64,000 nucleotides of DNA. Origin: Diphasiastrum complanatum. Its lineage: Eukaryota > Streptophyta > Lycopodiopsida > Lycopodiales > Lycopodiaceae. The stretch spans positions 59,752,094 to 59,816,093 of the forward strand of contig CM055101.1 in the NCBI GenBank assembly GCA_029204225.1, in the 5' to 3' direction. Below the pieces are notes generated by a model. The model made no database searches. It was given only the letters and a program-made list of their open reading frames with translations, and had not been told where the DNA came from. Shown here in pieces: positions 39,301 to 50,064 of this stretch (the stretch's first letter is position 1; each line of letters opens with the position of its first letter). The position numbers and the translations under genes were made by a program.

Positions 39301-42300
39301 CTTCACAAGTTGTCTTTCATTTCTTTGATCTCTTATTTTCATATTAAAATTGGTAGAAATCATAGAGATATCAAATTTCTTGGTTACATGTAATTTGAAT
39401 CAGCTTCACTATCTAACAAAGAGGATATATAGTGATGTTGGGTCTAGGATAATAGCCGACAAAGAAGAGTATAGAAACTGCTACACTAGGTAGAGATACT
39501 TGATTTTGCATATAGATAGTAGCCTCAAGATTGAGGGTACCGGTACTACAAAAAGGAATCTAATACTGCTGCATGATTGTGTGGAAGCTGAGACAATGGA
39601 AATGCTAAAGATCGTGATTACCATCACACTCATGAGGATGTAGTAGCATGATATAAATGATCATTCTACAAGGAAGAGAGTAGGAACTGCTGCAAAATGT
39701 AGAGATACTTGAGTTGCAAATAGGAAACTACTAGTCTTAAGAATAAGGGTACTGGTACCACAAAAAGGAATTTAATGTTGTCGCATGATTGTGTGGAAGC
39801 TGCAAAATTGGAACACCAAAGATTGCCATTAGTATCATTATCATGAGGTCGGAGCAGCATGATATATATGCCCAGGCCCCAATGTAAAGTGCGTTAAGGG
39901 TACTCTCTTGATAATGTGGCCACTCTCATGCTCAGTGATTGGAACAAAGCTCATCAAGTGATTGAAAATCAGGAGGATGTGTGGAAATCAAGCTCAAGTA
40001 TAAGGTGTCCTTGTAATAGTATAGAGTAGTCTATTCAAAAAACTCCAAAACTTTGGTATAAGCTATCAGACTGAAGGCTGAAACTCAAGGCACTAAGGCA
40101 TCTGCCAAGCAAGATCAACAAAGGAAAACAAAAATTCCTTTCTCAAAGGTAAACCATTGAAGAAATAAGGTTTTTTCATCTGTGAGGACACACTGCTCTC
40201 TCCCTTTCCTCTAATTAAGAGTAGGACCATCCTTGTAGGTAATGGAATAACGAGTTTTCTTGAGACCAGTACCCTTGTGGAAGCTGCAAAATTGGAACAC
40301 CAAAGTTGTGATCTAAAAATCAAGTACCAAACTGTTGAAGTAACACGTTGTATGAGTTTATGTGCTTGTCTCCCATCTAGATGGGATCTAAAACTGGAGG
40401 AAGGACTGAACCTGACATAAAACTTTAGCATGCCTCTTCTATCTATTAGATTAAGGTGTAGGATCTTGCCTCTCATTAACACATGTCAACTTTGTATCTC
40501 ATAAATTATTGTTGGTTCAATACGCTGATATTTCTGAAGATATCAACTATTCAGATCTCTTGTCTGTGTGTCTTCGTATCTCATTTATCTGCCCTTGTCT
40601 CTCATCTGTACTAAGTATAAGAGACTGAAGTTGTAAAGGCTCATTGAGGACTAACCTGATATAGTACCTACTTAATAGGATACAGTGTTCCACAGTCCAG
40701 AAATCAGACAGAATATCCAAACCATATTGGAAATCCATGATCACCCCTAAGTCTGGGAGTTTGCACCAGTATCCACAATCCATCCACTAGATGCCAACTG
40801 TGGCATATTTTACCATTAAGGTCCCATTCCACCAAGTAGATGCCTTGCCAGATTTGAATGATTACTTAGAGCTTATGCATCAGTTTAGGCCTGTCTCAAA
40901 TGACGCCTTTTACTCACTTATATAGCGACAGCCTGGGCTACCTACGACAAGGACTTAAGGGCAACTAACTCGCACATGCATGTCCAGTCTAGCTGCCAAG
41001 TAACTGTTAAGAAGCTCCTTGACTTAAGTCATTGTTTAATGTGACTTAATTGCACTGGTCACCTAATCTTTTGGGCTTCCTTCTACACAAAGATACAACT
41101 GACTAACCCTAGATTATCGGGGTGGACCAAGTAGTAAGCATGATATACGAACGGTTGGTACAGCAATAGCTTGTCAATATAATACCAGCAATGGCTCAGC
41201 TGAAGGCTGCATTTTAATTCCTTATCTATTTTCAATGTTTTGTTTTTCTGCAGCAGAAAACTAACAGCAGCACTGTAAAGAATGCTGCATAAAGCTTGTC
41301 TAAGCCCAACAGAAGTTATCAATCAAGTCAGATTTTCAACAAGAAGCCCATCAGAGTAATTAATTGAAGCCATGTTTTATGGTTTTAGACCCGAAATTCA
41401 AGAAATCAGTGGCTGAACTTCTGCAATAGATAATGAGGAAAATAATGTTATTGACAGAATTCGTAGTCTCTTGGGTAGACCTGCTGTGGACTAAGTATTG
41501 ACAACCAACAAGGGAAACCCATACACAAAAGAAACAAGAAATTGAAATCAACATGAGAGATGTCAAGGAAATCAGCAAGAAATAGACAATATGCAGAAAA
41601 CTAGAAACAAAACCTAACACATCATGTGCCTACGCATTCTTTAGAAATTCTCTCTAAGATTCAGTAAGAGTATCCTCTTTAGCTTGATAGAACAAAAAAC
41701 ATAGATTGATCACACTTGTGATTCATATTGTGGAAGCCTATCAATGACTGATAATATGATTCAACAAGTCCCATTTCAGGAAACACATATTTTTGATACA
41801 AAACAGTGGCAATCGAATCATTGAGTTACCTCAGTGTCAAAAAGATTGTCAACTGGTTGGGAAGTATACAGTAGGAATCAAATACAAAGCATCAACCACC
41901 AATTTTTGAATCTCATCTGCTCTTAGCCAAAAGCTCACCTTCACATCTACTCCAATAATAGCACCACCTTGTTTATAAGAGCCCAGATTTTGGCATGCAA
42001 CCTGCAGAAATTCCAAAAAGTGTAACCATCGTAAAACTTGCCAGCAGTAGGACCTATGCTAGAGCTCCCCGTAACACTTTTCCCATTAAAGATCTGCAAT
42101 GTGATTCTAAGCCTGAAACACGAAAGTGTGCTCAAATAAGGAAGCAAGTAAATGTTGTAATTTAGCACAAGTGACCATCATTATGGCCAAATTTACAGTG
42201 CGGTCTGATGATGTTGACATAGACTGATTTCCATCAGAGTACAAAATGAAGCAGGTAGCTTCAAGAATAAAAATAAAGAACAAACAAGCAAAGTTCAGGA

Positions 42301-44979
42301 GATGACATAGACTTCGAACACCTAGGGCCATATATAACCTCTTAACTTTAGAAATACATATCCCTTTCTCATCGTATTCTGGAAAGGCCCTGAAACATCT
42401 TGAGCAAGCAACGGCAAAATGACTTATTACCAAGACGTGCTCACTCTTAATTTTCACACTCATTAGTGTTTTGATAGGCTGAGTGAGTGAACTATATACA
42501 CTCACTAGCAGCCCAACAAGCACAGGCTGGCAGATGGTGGTCCAATGTACTCCATGCCCGAAGTGTCCAACAAACATAGAGGTTGTCATACTTAAAAACT
42601 ACAATTGTACACAGGTAAAAATGAACCTTTGTGAAGAATAACAACTACCAATCTAGAAACACATCAACATATTGAATGAAGTGTTGAGCTCAAAGACAGA
42701 GTAAGCATTTTATGCGAGGTTGTAAATCAAGATGCTTTTATCGGTGAGTATCGCATCATAGTCACAAAACATCATGATTCGAACCCTTTTGAGTAGATTT
42801 TAATCAGAATGTTGAAAACAATAATCAAATTTTTTTGTTTTTTTCATACTCTGGTTCACAGTTAATAGGATTGCTAAACATTTTACAGGTGATTTTTAGG
42901 CGACAGGATACTTCACAGTATTTGGGTATCAATCACCATATCACCCATCTTCCATCTGGATCTCTATTTAGTACTATCAGTAACCTTATTATTTTTTAGC
43001 ATGATCTAGCATCCTGATTAGCTAAAACCTTTAAACACAATTTCTCAAGATAGCTAAGCAATGTGTTTTTGTTTGAAAAACCTACTCAATTCAAATCTTT
43101 TGGATTTTGCTAACCAGATTAATGTTGTTAAAAAAATTAGTTGCAGCAGATCATGATCATCAGCAATCCACAACCCAGACTGCGAAAAAATATATGTATG
43201 TTTCAGACATGAGGGTCCGGGCCGTTTTGCCCGCGTCCGCAAATAATAAGATAACGCAAGGTCTATTTTTCATTAAAAAAAAATCTTCCTATGATCGGGT
43301 AAAGCTTTTAGGAAGTAGTCCACGTAACTGGTTAGCTATTGGAAAAAGATATTGTGGCTTTTATGCCTCCACCTATGATATTCAATCATATGCTTCTCTT
43401 CACGATATCGCTGAAAGAGGTGAACGAGGTACTATGGAGTTCTGTCGTTGCCGATGTGGGGAACGAGGAAGTTGCTGTCGTCATTGTTGTCATGGAGTTT
43501 CCACTGCTGGCATAAATCGTTTTCAACTTCGATCTCAATTCTAAAGGCAACCTATATGGCCATATTTGCCTCATCTTTTGCATCAAAGTCAGACCCCTCT
43601 CTAAGATGTTTGTCTAGATAAGGTATCTTGTAGGTATGGCTGCACGCATCTGAAGTCAAACATTGCTCACGACATCTATGAGACACAAGTTTGATCCTCG
43701 TAGGCAAGAAATTGATAAATACAACAATTTATAACCATTTACAATATGATTGTAGAAAGTGCACACACAATATACTGATGACCCATACATGTCCGGTAAC
43801 AGTACGGACAGATGTACGGATTCACAAAGCTGCATGCTTAACGTGACAACATTGCTGACAGCATCAATTTAGTGGGCATAAAACTACATTCTTGAGGAAT
43901 ATTGGGGTAAGAGAGTCTAGTAAAAATTCTTTGTACCAGATCAATCTTGCCTTGGACCCTTACGGCCTGATATTCGCTTACGTAATTTTGAAACTCATCG
44001 TTCGTTTCTCTTGTCACATATAAACTGAGGTACTAAATCCGTGAACCTTAGTACCTATAACGACAGTATGCAATCATATCTGATTGTATCTTTTCTCTTT
44101 AGTATCCCTTCATGTAGCCCATTGAGTGTCTTTGAATAAACCCAAAGACTGCAGCAAAACTGCATGTAGCCCATTGAGTCAAACTCCAAACCTTAAAGAT
44201 AGGATAGAAGTTCTTCAATGACATCATATGCCACTTAATATTATGGTTTGCAACGTATGTACGATACATAATATCAGAATACTCGTATAAGAGTACAACA
44301 ACAACTAGGGCTGCAGCATTGTCAAATAACAGGAGTTTCTCATGTAAGACAAGAAACAAACGGAGCTTGTTCATATTCATTCATGTGGCTTCTTCTGATA
44401 CCTGTGTTGATTTCTCTTTCCAGGAATATACAGAAAAGCAACTGCTTCAGACATCTAATGGCACAAGCACTCTCAAAAATAAAAATTTAGGTCGTCTTGG
44501 CAAAAACAAAGTGGATTGCAATTCTGAAAAAAGACAAAAAGGTTACTTTTGCTGATTTGAAATGTACCTGCAGCCAGGCACCGGGAGCACATCCAAGATC
44601 CAGGACTGACGCACCTGGTTTGATGATGCCATACTTTTTTTGCATTTCCAATAACTGCATCATAAATAAATAACATCTCAATTGCGAATTGCCACATACA
44701 GTGAAGCTTACAAGTTACAACAGTTGTTCATTTTCAATTAATTTCGGACATTCCTCATTAATGTCTTGAAAGGGCCAGAAACATGTCGATTTTGCTGCAA
44801 AAAATCATACTCTACTTTTTCTCATTTCTCATATTTTGATTCGGAGTTGGAAGTAGACAGCAAAGCTGGTAAAGGCAGGGTAGAAGAGAAAGCAGTGGAC
44901 AAACCTTGAAAGCTGAGCGAGCTACATAACGAAGCCGCTGAGCCTCTTTGTAGAAGAAATCTGGAGCTCCTGCACTCAT
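33182..44979 (-). CDS. FtsJ/RrmJ-type rRNA 2'-O-methyltransferase, six exons
   Basis: Plant FtsJ-family gene, closest in my memory to Arabidopsis At5g13830. It is a predicted SAM-dependent ribose 2'-O-methyltransferase, probably acting on rRNA, perhaps in an organelle. Six exons (44905-44979, 44568-44654, 41939-42001, 33858-33959, 33433-33697, 33182-33306) join in phase at GT-AG sites into 238 codons. Motif I is VLDLGCAPGAW (43-53), GVDVK (71-75) follows, and motif IV is LSDMCP (117-122). The FtsJ catalytic tetrad is present as Lys25, Asp119, Lys189 (VIIKLLE) and Glu224 (SSREIYLI). Residues about 152-178 form an acidic, Lys-rich insertion. Introns are 250, 2566, 7979, 160 and 126 bp, and the 8 kb one is full of repeats. 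No clear transit peptide: the start MSAGAPDFFYKEAQRL aligns with the start of the known plant protein. The gene looks functional. Confidence 0.93.
33433..33697 (-). CDS. FtsJ methyltransferase exon 5
   Basis: 265 bp (88 codons plus one base) after acceptor CTGTGCAG. Includes motif IV LSDMCPAVSG, RDSALSAELG, the charged insertion and VIIKLLEGEESQ. Donor CCAAG|GTATTT. Confidence 0.95.
33858..33959 (-). CDS. FtsJ methyltransferase exon 4
   Basis: 34 codons (residues 76-109), starting KVKVPVHHCDNRVQTV after acceptor AGAATAG. Ends LSPM at donor CCCATG|GTACAA. Confidence 0.93.
35096..35279. repeat. Foldback element built from GTTCCGGAAC words
   Basis: Left cluster begins with the palindrome CGTTCCGGAACG (35098-35109) and further GTTCC/GGAAC words to 35143. 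An A-run and AT-rich core follow. The right cluster has a perfect 20-nt palindrome GGAACGTTCCGGAACGTTCC (35236-35255). Layout matches the 21131-21336 element, but the word is different. Confidence 0.7.
35401..35495. repeat. Cluster of CGAATCG / CGATTCG words
   Basis: At least five copies of GAATCG or its complement occur in about 90 bp, including arms CGAATC/GATTCG at 35403-35418. A doubled TTTAGGG follows at 35462-35474. Same style of word reuse as the neighbouring foldback. Confidence 0.6.
36264..36366 (+). repeat. Palindromic element with poly-T tail
   Basis: A perfect 26-nt palindrome (36264-36289, core GCGGATCGCGATCCGC) is followed by a 30-nt one (36291-36320, arms AACGTTCCGGATCG, loop TG). 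Then comes AGCGATCCGCAACCTGGATTGCAA and a run of more than 20 T. The body is almost entirely self-complementary. Confidence 0.8.
36560..36655. repeat. GC-rich block with G-runs and C-runs
   Basis: Repeated GGGGGTT(C/T)GGGGGGC phrases alternate with GACCCCCGG and CGCCCCCAACGG. The GTAGACCCCCGGTGGGGGG-like words can pair. Sharp local GC spike inside an AT-rich intron, no coding sign. Confidence 0.7.
36904..36975 (-). repeat. Second poly-T-tailed palindromic element, inverted
   Basis: Read on the minus strand it starts GTTGCAGTCCGCGTTCCGGG, has a hairpin with perfect 11-bp arms (36926-36936 and 36952-36962, loop 15 nt) and ends GCAA plus about 20 T. Same start and tail as the 36264-36366 element but with a different word. 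Confidence 0.7.
36976..37111 (+). mobile_element. Putative copia LTR end and primer site
   Basis: TTTTGAACA (to 37094) is followed after 5 bp by TGGTATCAGAGC (37100-37111), the tRNA-Met-type primer site, on the plus strand. Sequence before it reads like a copia LTR 3' end (TTCAACGCTGTGGGGAATCA). No coding part was recognised downstream, so this is a small remnant inside the FtsJ intron. Confidence 0.5.
38294..38362 (+). repeat. Palindromic element, GCAGATCTGC word
   Basis: A perfect 24-nt palindrome (38294-38317, core GCAGCAGATCTGCTGC) is followed by GGATTGCGATCTGCTGCAAC and TGGAACGTTCCAGA. It shares GTTGCAGCNGATC with 36264 and 43140. No poly-T tail is visible here. Confidence 0.75.
39461..39871. 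repeat. Tandem duplication of about 205 bp
   Basis: 39461-39661 and 39671-39871 align along their length (shared GATTGTGTGGAAGCTG and CACAAAAAGGAAT-like phrases) with many differences. A partial third copy (CTTGTGGAAGCTGCAAAATT) is at about 40273-40303. Noncoding and old. Confidence 0.8.
41939..42001 (-). CDS. FtsJ methyltransferase exon 3
   Basis: 21 codons (residues 55-75): VACQNLGSYKQGG then AIIGVDVK, between acceptor TTCTGCAG and donor AAG|GTGAGC. A tiny exon found by homology and phase, since no long open frame marks it. Confidence 0.92.
42002..44567 (-). other. FtsJ intron 2, 2566 bp
   Basis: No gene recognised. The open frame at 43107-43544 has a Cys-rich tail but no known domain. 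A palindromic word element lies at 43140-43190. CATGTAGCCCATTGAGT is repeated at about 44110 and 44163. Confidence 0.75.
43140..43190 (+). repeat. Degraded GTTGCAGCAGATC element
   Basis: GTTGCAGCAGATCATGATCA and the words after it match the start of the 38294 element. It ends ACTGCGAAAAAA. Pairing is imperfect, so it looks like an older copy. Confidence 0.5.
44568..44654 (-). CDS. FtsJ methyltransferase exon 2
   Basis: 29 codons (residues 26-54) after acceptor ATGATGCAG. Holds the SAM-binding motif LDLGCAPGAW. Donor CTGCAG|GTACAT. Confidence 0.95.
44905..44979 (-). CDS. FtsJ methyltransferase exon 1
   Basis: 25 codons from ATG (44977-44979): MSAGAPDFFYKEAQRLRYVA and then RSAFK, ending at CAAG|GTTTGT. 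Supplies catalytic Lys25. Confidence 0.92.
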
Positions 44980-45224
44980 CTTTTACCTTTGCCCAACAAA
45001 TAATAATCCTCTCCCTTTCTCTCGGTGATCGATATACATACATAAACACTCTCACACACACACACAAAAGAACTCTCTATTACGCCCATGAGGGTTTTTT
45101 AAGCCATTTCCCTGCTTAGCCAAGAACTCACCCACGAATCACTGCCTTTCCTAGTGCCTCAAGGCTGGTTGTGCAAAAAGCCACTTCTTGTCTAGGCAGC
45201 CATAGCTAGAACTAGCTCACAAAT
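44980..45224 (-). promoter_or_regulatory. FtsJ 5' leader and proximal promoter region
   Basis: The 245 bp upstream of the ATG on the minus strand should contain the leader and promoter, inferred from position. A (CA)n tract lies at about 45049-45066. No TATA box is evident. Confidence 0.4.
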
Positions 45225-45414
45225 TTGCTCCATGTAAGCAAAAGCCATTTTCCAACACTAGGTCCTAGCTGCCCAACCAAAAACTCGGTGCTTCATGTGG
45301 GCAGGCAATCTCTCTCGTGCACGGCTCCTCTCTCCTCATGGCGATCTAGCGGCAACGGTGTACAGGCCTCTCCTCCTCACATTGGGCCAGCATTTCACGT
45401 TTACAGACCACCAT

Positions 45415-46134
45415 GCTAGCTCGCATGATTCGGGTGAAACCCTTTGTCCCACATGAGATCATTCTTGCAGAGTTTGCCACCCCCCCTATCCAGATAGAGG
45501 CAGCCTTCTAGCTTATCACGTACATCCAGAGGGCTCGGGCACTTCCTGATACAGAGCAGAGATACACACGGCTTGCACTCATCTCCTCACACCATCTTCA
45601 GACTTAGGGTACCGGTTGTCATGATTCTCCCAGGCATCACACTTCCTCATGGAGACATTCGGTATCGATATCATGGATCTCCCATTGGGTACACACCAGT
45701 ACATTAGACGGTTTTTATACATGCATATCTTGACCGTACTTGGAGACGCCTATTAGGGGTTAAACCTGATCACTATCGGATACACTTTCTGGAGCAGGAT
45801 GTCGCTGGACTCCCAGTCTTACCTCGATATTTGTCTTCAGGACTATCACACAGGCTCCACTTCACCTTGGGACAGTTTAGAGTCTCCTCGCACCAGTTGG
45901 CTATCGAGACTGGCAGATTCCAGGGTACACCACGAGAGGAGAGATTGTGCCAGCTATGTTCTTTACAAGAGGTAGAGTCCGAGGAGCACTTCATCTTCAG
46001 ATGCCCCATATACTATGCGATGAGAGGGAGATACCACTGCCTATTCCGGGACATGCCTACCACACTCAAATCACTTATTGCATATGAGGATCGTCGCTGT
46101 GTTGCGCTCATGATATGTGAGATGGTCTTTTGAG
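45415..46134 (+). pseudogene. LINE-like ORF remnant with C-terminal zinc motif
   Basis: The 3' part reads LHFTLGQFRVSSHQLAIETG, then RLCQLCSLQEVESEEHFIFR and CPIYYAMR. This is the CxxC...HxxxxCP zinc motif at the C-terminus of many non-LTR retrotransposon polymerases. Upstream text (PPIQIEAAF, LITYIQRARALPD) fits the region just before it. The frame changes between about 45480 and 45830 and no reverse transcriptase is present, so it is a short broken LINE tail. No poly-A tail or target duplication was seen. A domesticated zinc-motif protein is a less likely alternative. Confidence 0.55.
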
Positions 46135-46135
46135 A

Positions 46136-46780
46136 TTTTTCTTTCCTCAAATTTGTCATTCTTAAGATGGATCAAAGTAGTTTGGTCAAAACTATGCTAA
46201 AACTAGTTGAAGAGCCGAGAGTGTGAAAAATGTCGACTAGTTTAGTTGGTCTAAACTGGCGATTTGGAGGCCGAAGTAAAATTTCAACTTACAGATTTAT
46301 TTTTTATGTCAATAAATAGTGTCCTTATTTTTTTAGCAAGTAGATAAGTGGATAAGGTCGGATATGGACCTATTTCTATTGGTTGGTTGAGATACATTGA
46401 AACTAGTCACTTATTTCTAGGTTGTTTGGTAAGTACCTAGAAACTACCAATTTAGGGCAATATCTGGCAAGTGGCCAAGTAACATTATGGTTGCTATATA
46501 TAGCTATAGTGTTATGTCCATGATCAGTACAAAGGATTTAGTATACTCCTAGTCTTGGATACACGGTACTCTAGTGAAACAAGCTATTAGTTATGCCATG
46601 TTATGCTGGACGTGACCCAAAAGTAATTAATATCCTTGTGAGGCCTAGAACACACTAAATGGAGTTAGTACAAGGTTTGGGACCGTATGTGCTTGTGTAG
46701 AGTATCAATAGCAATTCTATGAATAGAGGATACATGCATATTTATTTAGCAATTGACTCACACTAAGTAAATTCTTGGTA
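46136..46780 (+). mobile_element. LTR related to the nested TRIM-like element
   Basis: AACTAGTTGAAGAGCCGAGAG then TGTGAAAAA (about 46224) matches, on the opposite strand, the purine tract and LTR start at 14660-14690 (CTAGTTGAAGAGGGAG, TGTGGGAG). GACTAGTTTAGT and GGAGGCC-type phrases follow in the same order. A TATA box CTATATATAGC lies near 46494. The right end was not fixed. Confidence 0.55.
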
Positions 46781-48036
46781 ATGGAAGGTATTAACAAAAC
46801 ATACTTCAAATGAACATTCCTATTTGTAGAGAGAAATAGGAATTGTGCCAATCCCTTTGATTGCGCACTCACCATCATTGGCCATGTAGATCACCTTCTT
46901 GTCATCTTCATATGCCAACAAAGAAGTGAAGTACTCTTTGTGTGCAAAGTGCTTTGAATGGCAAGACTTTGTGCAATGTTAGCATGAGCATCCAACAAAC
47001 CATTAATGCTCTCATCAATGTAAGATAACTCATTATTCAAAGCCTTCACTCTCAAAACAAAAATATTTGGACTTTCTTCACTCTTTTGCAATCTTTGAAA
47101 GATTTGTCTTCTTAGAGTCAACACTTCAAAAGTAGACTTGGATTCATAAAGCTTCTTAAATGAATCCCAAGCATCCTTTGATGAAGTACTCTTACCAACT
47201 TCCTTGAGAAGTTCAATGGTAAAATTCATCTTTATCATGTGTAGAGCTCTTTTGGACCTCTTGTCATCCCTCAATTGTTCTTGTTGTGTTGCTGGCCTCT
47301 CCTCCAAACCTACAATAATTTTTAAAACATCAATCATCTCAAGAAGTGATTTCATCCTCACTTTCCACAATGAATAGTTGCTTGAGGTAAGCCTATCATT
47401 ACCTTCCAACATGTATCCACTTGATGTGGCCATGTTGCAATGACTTGATCCTTCTCTTTCAACCCGTTCCAATGCACAAAGCACTCTTTTGAAATACAAC
47501 AAATGTTTTCAAAAAGAAATCACAGAAATATGGAAATCACAAATCTCAATTCTCTTCTAGCACTTATATCTAGCAAATCAACACATAGAATGTAGAAATC
47601 TTGATCAACCTATGATTTATCCTCAATATAATGAATCTTGCCACTTCCTAAGATTGAAACACACTCTAATGAAGTTCATTAACCTCACAAAATAGAGATC
47701 CAATCAAAATTAGGTTTTTGACAATATCACAAAAAATTGATTATTTCAAATTCCACATGGAATTGCTAATAATTTGATACAGAATCGTAGCTCAAGTGAG
47801 ACCTTCCTAATGCATCCAAAAGTGGCTACTTTCAGCAACTATGGTATAAAATTGGAATTCCTCAAGTTCAATAACCTAAAATGAGTTTTGATCTACAAAA
47901 GATCCAATCTACATATGCAAGGAACTCTATTTTTGAGTAGAAGTCAATCTAGCATGCTCTAGCATTGATATCTTCTCCAAATCCTCGATAGATGTGCTTG
48001 ATCCTTTCACAACCTATAACACAAGCTCTGATACTA
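46781..48036 (-). mobile_element. Ty1/copia fossil: gag and start of protease region
   Basis: A long minus-strand frame (46891-47432 from its likely Met) shows a copia gag: LTSSNYSLWKVRMKSLLEM, ALHMIKMNFTIELL, DAWDSFKKLYESK, LRRQIFQRLQKSEE. Weak protease-region text follows toward 46790. A primer site variant TAGTATCAGAGC (48025-48036) lies upstream. The remainder of pol is not attached. Related to the gag at 59.4-60.1 kb. Confidence 0.8.
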
Positions 48037-48640
48037 GGCAAAAAATTTTAGATCATTTAAGATCCAATTCCACAACCTGATCTTTTGTTAGAAATAGATC
48101 ACCTCTACCAATCCTGCCAATGTAGAAAAATCAACATCCACTCAATGAAAGAGATGCAAAATCACTTAGAACCCGATAAAAAATATAGCCCATTTCTAGC
48201 CCAAAACTCCAATTTTTGGCTAAAAATCATTGTCGATGTCGACTTTTGACTTTCCCACTAGCATGCAATCATTAGAATCAATTATAATGATTGGAAAAAG
48301 CAAGTAGAATTCTAAAAAACGTTCAAGATTAGTAGCTTTGATTAATTTCAAACAAAAACATTGAATACTAGTTGAAAACCCTCAAAAAACCATAAAAAAT
48401 CCATTGATTTCCATCATTTTCTATGGACTCAAGTCCATAATCATGACCAATAGGTTGGAAGTACATCAAAATCAGAGGAGCCACCTACTTGGAGGTCAAT
48501 TCCACCACCTGGAAACAAAAAGCAAAGAGATCTAACAAAAAGCTACAAAAAGCAAGAATCCCGACTCTACCTTTTGATTGATGTAATCCTTAGCTTTGAT
48601 ACCACTATTATTATCGCCAAGTGAAGATCTCCTTAGATCC
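48037..48640 (-). mobile_element. LTR of the 47 kb copia fossil (partial)
   Basis: ATTTTAGATCATTTAAGATC and CAATCCTGCCAATGTAGAAA match the LTRs at 14020 and 14954 in the same order and strand. This suggests the TRIM-like element derives from, or feeds on, this copia family. The right end is uncertain. Confidence 0.6.
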
Positions 48641-49050
48641 TATTACATGGAACCAAAAGGACACCTGTGGAGCAAAACCATTTAACCAACATAAAATGGC
48701 TAGTCAACCCCCTAACCACTTCACCCTCAAGCCAAAGTGATTGAATTCAAGAGAGGAGGGGATCTTGGCTTCTGAAATCATAATTCACAATGAGGAGATC
48801 CTATCAAAAGCATTTGACCTCCTATTCTTGCTCAAAAGCTGTCAATCACCATGCAAAAGCTCCATAGGTCCAATTAGAGCACCTGGGCCCTTATCAGATT
48901 ATTAATTACATTACTAGCCAAGCTCGGACTGATGTGGCGTAACTAATAACATTATACATTGGAGTACTGGCTATCCATGTCAGAAATTATTCCAAATCTC
49001 ACATACTGGACATGAATGTAACACCCCAGTATCTAACCTTAGCACCTTAA
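48641..49050. other. Stretch between copia fragments, nothing recognised
   Basis: No gene. Probably old retroelement sequence, given both neighbours. Confidence 0.4.
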
Positions 49051-50064
49051 TATGTGCATCCAATTGGTTCTCAACCAAAGCTTTGAACTCCTTGAAGCAA
49101 GTCAATGCTTCAGATCATTTGTTCTTCAAGAAACAGATCCACATCCTCCTAAAGTAATCATCAATGAATGTCATAAAATAGTAGGCTCCCCCAATGACGT
49201 GGTCTTCATTGGGCCACATAGGCCACTATGTATGAGATCAAGTGTTTTTTTTCGCTCTAGCGGCTCCTTGATTGTTGAACTTCTCTCTATGGTGCTTTCC
49301 CATCAGTACACATCCTTCACAAATGGAATGTTGCTCATCATGTATTGTAGGTAAACCACTTACCATTTTCAACTTGGACCTTAGTTTAAATGGCCCATCC
49401 TGCAATGCCACAATTCAGATCGAGATGCTATCAATGAGGTTGAACCATATTCCCTAGGTTTGGCCACATCTAGCCTATATAGGCTACAATTGCTATCACG
49501 ATATCCTGTTTCGACCAATTTGTAATCGTGATCCATATCTTTCATCAAGCAGCCGTCTTTGACAAATGCAACTTTTAACCGTTGATTTGCCATGACCCCA
49601 ATAGAAAGTAAACTCTTAGTGAGTCCAGGTACATAAAGTACATTAGAAATGTTTCTTATCTTATCATCTGAAAACTGCACTAGCACATCATCGATGCTCT
49701 GAATATGGCACTCCTACCCATTGACCTGCGTGAATTTCTCCCCATCATGGATCAGTGAGAAGTTCTCAAAACAATTACACTTCCAAGTCACGTGCCTAGG
49801 AGTGCCTGAATCTATGAACCACTTGGTGCCATTATCAATTTGAGATGCCAATGCTGATGAGAAGACATTGGTCTCATCATCTTTCCCATCATCTTCGACG
49901 ATGTTGCCTTGTTGCTTCACTTTCCTTGCTTGATAACCGCTTTCTTTTTGTAACACTCTCTTGCCCACTGACCTAGCTTGTGGCAATAATTGCACTTTCA
50001 CTTTTTTTTTGTTAGCCGATATTTTCGCACGGAGAATCGGGCTAATATTGAAGCTTAAGTTCAC
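49051..50064 (-). mobile_element. Ty1/copia fossil: protease and integrase start
   Basis: Minus-strand motifs: TKWFIDSGTPRHVT (protease active-site block, about 49800-49840), RNISNVLYVPGLTKSLLSIG and ELWHCRMGHLN (pre-integrase). Integrase-like text with LIHSGLCGPM lies at about 49190-49230. The order is correct for copia. Broken, without LTRs of its own in view. Confidence 0.85.

Larger units (their letters stand above)
33960..41938 (-). other. FtsJ intron 3, 7979 bp, repeat-filled
   Basis: Between donor GTGAGC (41938) and acceptor ATAG. Holds no gene that I can recognise. It carries foldback and palindrome elements (35.1, 35.4, 36.26, 36.93, 38.29 kb), a GC-rich block, a putative copia primer site at 37100-37111 and a 200-bp tandem duplication at 39461-39871. 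Confidence 0.85.

Noticed and set aside
43107-43544. 145-codon open frame with Cys-rich tail in FtsJ intron 2
   Set aside because: No known domain, lies on the opposite strand within an intron, and begins in a palindromic repeat. I cannot support it as a gene.
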